In this document: one piece after another, positions 31,279 through 32,393 of the stretch
How positions within the stretch are numbered: position 1 is the stretch's first letter
How the letters are laid out: every line of letters starts with the position of its first letter
From: Chamaesiphon sp. GL140_3_metabinner_129_sub
Lineage (GTDB): Bacteria > Cyanobacteriota > Cyanobacteriia > Cyanobacteriales > Chamaesiphonaceae
Direction of reading: 5' to 3'
Assembly (NCBI GenBank): GCA_025358725.1
Contig: JANYIT010000207.1
Coordinates: forward strand, 1 to 32,393
DNA length: 32,393 nucleotides
Made by a program: the position numbers and the translations under genes
Notes under the pieces: model-generated
What the model was told of the DNA's origin: nothing
Database searches by the model: none
The model's input: the letters and a program-made list of their open reading frames with translations, nothing else

Positions 31279-32172
31279 ATGACCGATCGACTGATTCGAG
31301 CAACAGCAGCAGGTGGAGGAATTCGAGCAGTAGGCGCAATTACCACCAGTCTTACCGAAACAGCCAGAGTGCGGCATCGACTCTCGGCGGTTGCTACCGA
31401 TGCATTGGGGCGGGCGATGACTGCCGGATTATTGCTGACATCGGGGATGAAAACCAAGTTTGCACGAGTCAATCTCCGCATCAAAGGAGATGGCCCAATG
31501 GGTGGTTTAATGGTGGATGCCGGAGTAGATGGGACTGTCAGGGGCTACGTGAATCATCCCCAGATCGAAGTACCACTCAATGCCGCTGGTAAACCAGATG
31601 TCGGTGGGGCAATTGGGAAAGAAGGGTTTGTCTATATCTTTCGGGATCTAGGCTATGGTCGCCCCTATTCTAGTACGGTGGAGTTAGTTTCTGGAGAAGT
31701 TGGGGATGATGTTGCTCATTATCTGTTTAGCTCCGAGCAAACTCCTTCGGCATTGGTATTAGGCGTATCAATGAATAGTCAGAGTGTGCAAGCTGCTGGG
31801 GGCATATTGATCCAAGTTTTGCCAAAAGCTGCACGAGATGAGTCATTGGTAACACTATTGGAGTCAAGAGTCAGCGGTTTACAAGGATTTACATCATTAT
31901 TAGCCGCAGGTAAAGATCTCCCAGATATTCTTGAAGAACTATTAGGTGATTTGGGATTGACGATTTTTCCTGAGGAAAAGGAACTAAAATTTGATTGTCC
32001 TTGTTCCGAACAACGGATGCTAGACGCACTAAAACTGTTGGGCAAAGATGAACTTGAGGATATGATTGCTACAGACAAAGGTGCTGAAGCTACCTGTGAT
32101 TTTTGTGGAGAAATCTATCACGTTAGCGAAGACAAACTCACTCAATTAGTAGGCGAATTGCAAGTTCACTAA
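31279..32172 (+). CDS. hslO: Hsp33 family redox-regulated chaperone
   Basis: DRLIRATAAGGGIRAVGA; C-terminal redox Cys FDCPCSEQRM ... TCDFCGEIYHV. Confidence 0.96.
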   Translation: MTDRLIRATAAGGGIRAVGAITTSLTETARVRHRLSAVATDALGRAMTAGLLLTSGMKTKFARVNLRIKGDGPMGGLMVDAGVDGTVRGYVNHPQIEVPLNAAGKPDVGGAIGKEGFVYIFRDLGYGRPYSSTVELVSGEVGDDVAHYLFSSEQTPSALVLGVSMNSQSVQAAGGILIQVLPKAARDESLVTLLESRVSGLQGFTSLLAAGKDLPDILEELLGDLGLTIFPEEKELKFDCPCSEQRMLDALKLLGKDELEDMIATDKGAEATCDFCGEIYHVSEDKLTQLVGELQVH

Positions 32173-32249
32173 AAGTTTGAATTAAGCAGATAATTAGTCT
32201 ACTTACAGCTTGAATCAATGCATATTTTACTATTACTGCCCTAAAAGTC

Positions 32250-32286
32250 CGCCCGACACAATCGATTGTGTCGGGCGACTCTTTTT
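32250..32286 (+). terminator. Rho-independent terminator downstream of hslO
   Basis: 28-bp perfect palindrome CGCCCGACACAATC|GATTGTGTCGGGCG followed by ACTCTTTTT. Confidence 0.85.
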
Positions 32287-32297
32287 GCTTACCCTAT

Positions 32298-32393
32298 CTA
32301 GGGCTTGCTGAATTAGTCCATGGTGTTGCTCTAAAGGCTGAAATCCTTGCTAAAGGATGGTTCTGTTGCAAAGATTTTCGCTCGATCGAGGGA
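32298..32393. mobile_element. Possible IS/MITE terminus continuing beyond the window (CTAGGGCTTGCTGAA...AAGGCTGAAATCCTTGC...)
   Basis: 15-bp CTAGGGCTTGCTGAA is the exact reverse complement of 128-142; no ORF visible before the window end. Confidence 0.35.

Overview
This looks like a cyanobacterial chromosomal window: it is rich in HIP1-like GCGATCGC and GATCGATC motifs and contains an apcE phycobilisome linker gene and a phycobilin-pathway heme oxygenase. Recognisable housekeeping genes are miaE, apcE (four linker repeats), a DAHP synthase, tyrA, ho1, glgA, NUDIX, tldD-like and hslO, plus GNAT, cupin, DUF29-like and TPR proteins. The main accessory region is a minus-strand directon (about 11.1-20.5 kb). 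In transcription order it encodes a small Pro/His-rich protein, a cytochrome-b5/fatty-acid-desaturase fusion, a type III polyketide synthase with an apparently intact Cys-His-Asn triad, a SyrD/PvdE-like ABC exporter with a 39-bp tandem-repeat insertion inside its ATPase domain, an HlyD/DevB-like adaptor, a YHYH-motif secreted protein, and a MacB/DevA-like ATPase with no partner permease in the window. I propose this as a candidate, probably uncharacterised, polyketide/lipid biosynthesis-and-export cluster. A 73-nt structured element lies upstream of the PKS gene. Two intergenic regions (8.72-9.49 kb and 24.12-24.58 kb) are packed with MITE-like inverted-repeat elements. These include two 101-bp copies differing mainly by an inverted hairpin loop, and paralogous hairpins with covarying outer stems. 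The first gene is split by a -1 frameshift, and IS-end-like sequences occur in inverted orientation at both window edges. All calls come from reading the sequence and supplied translations; no searches were run.
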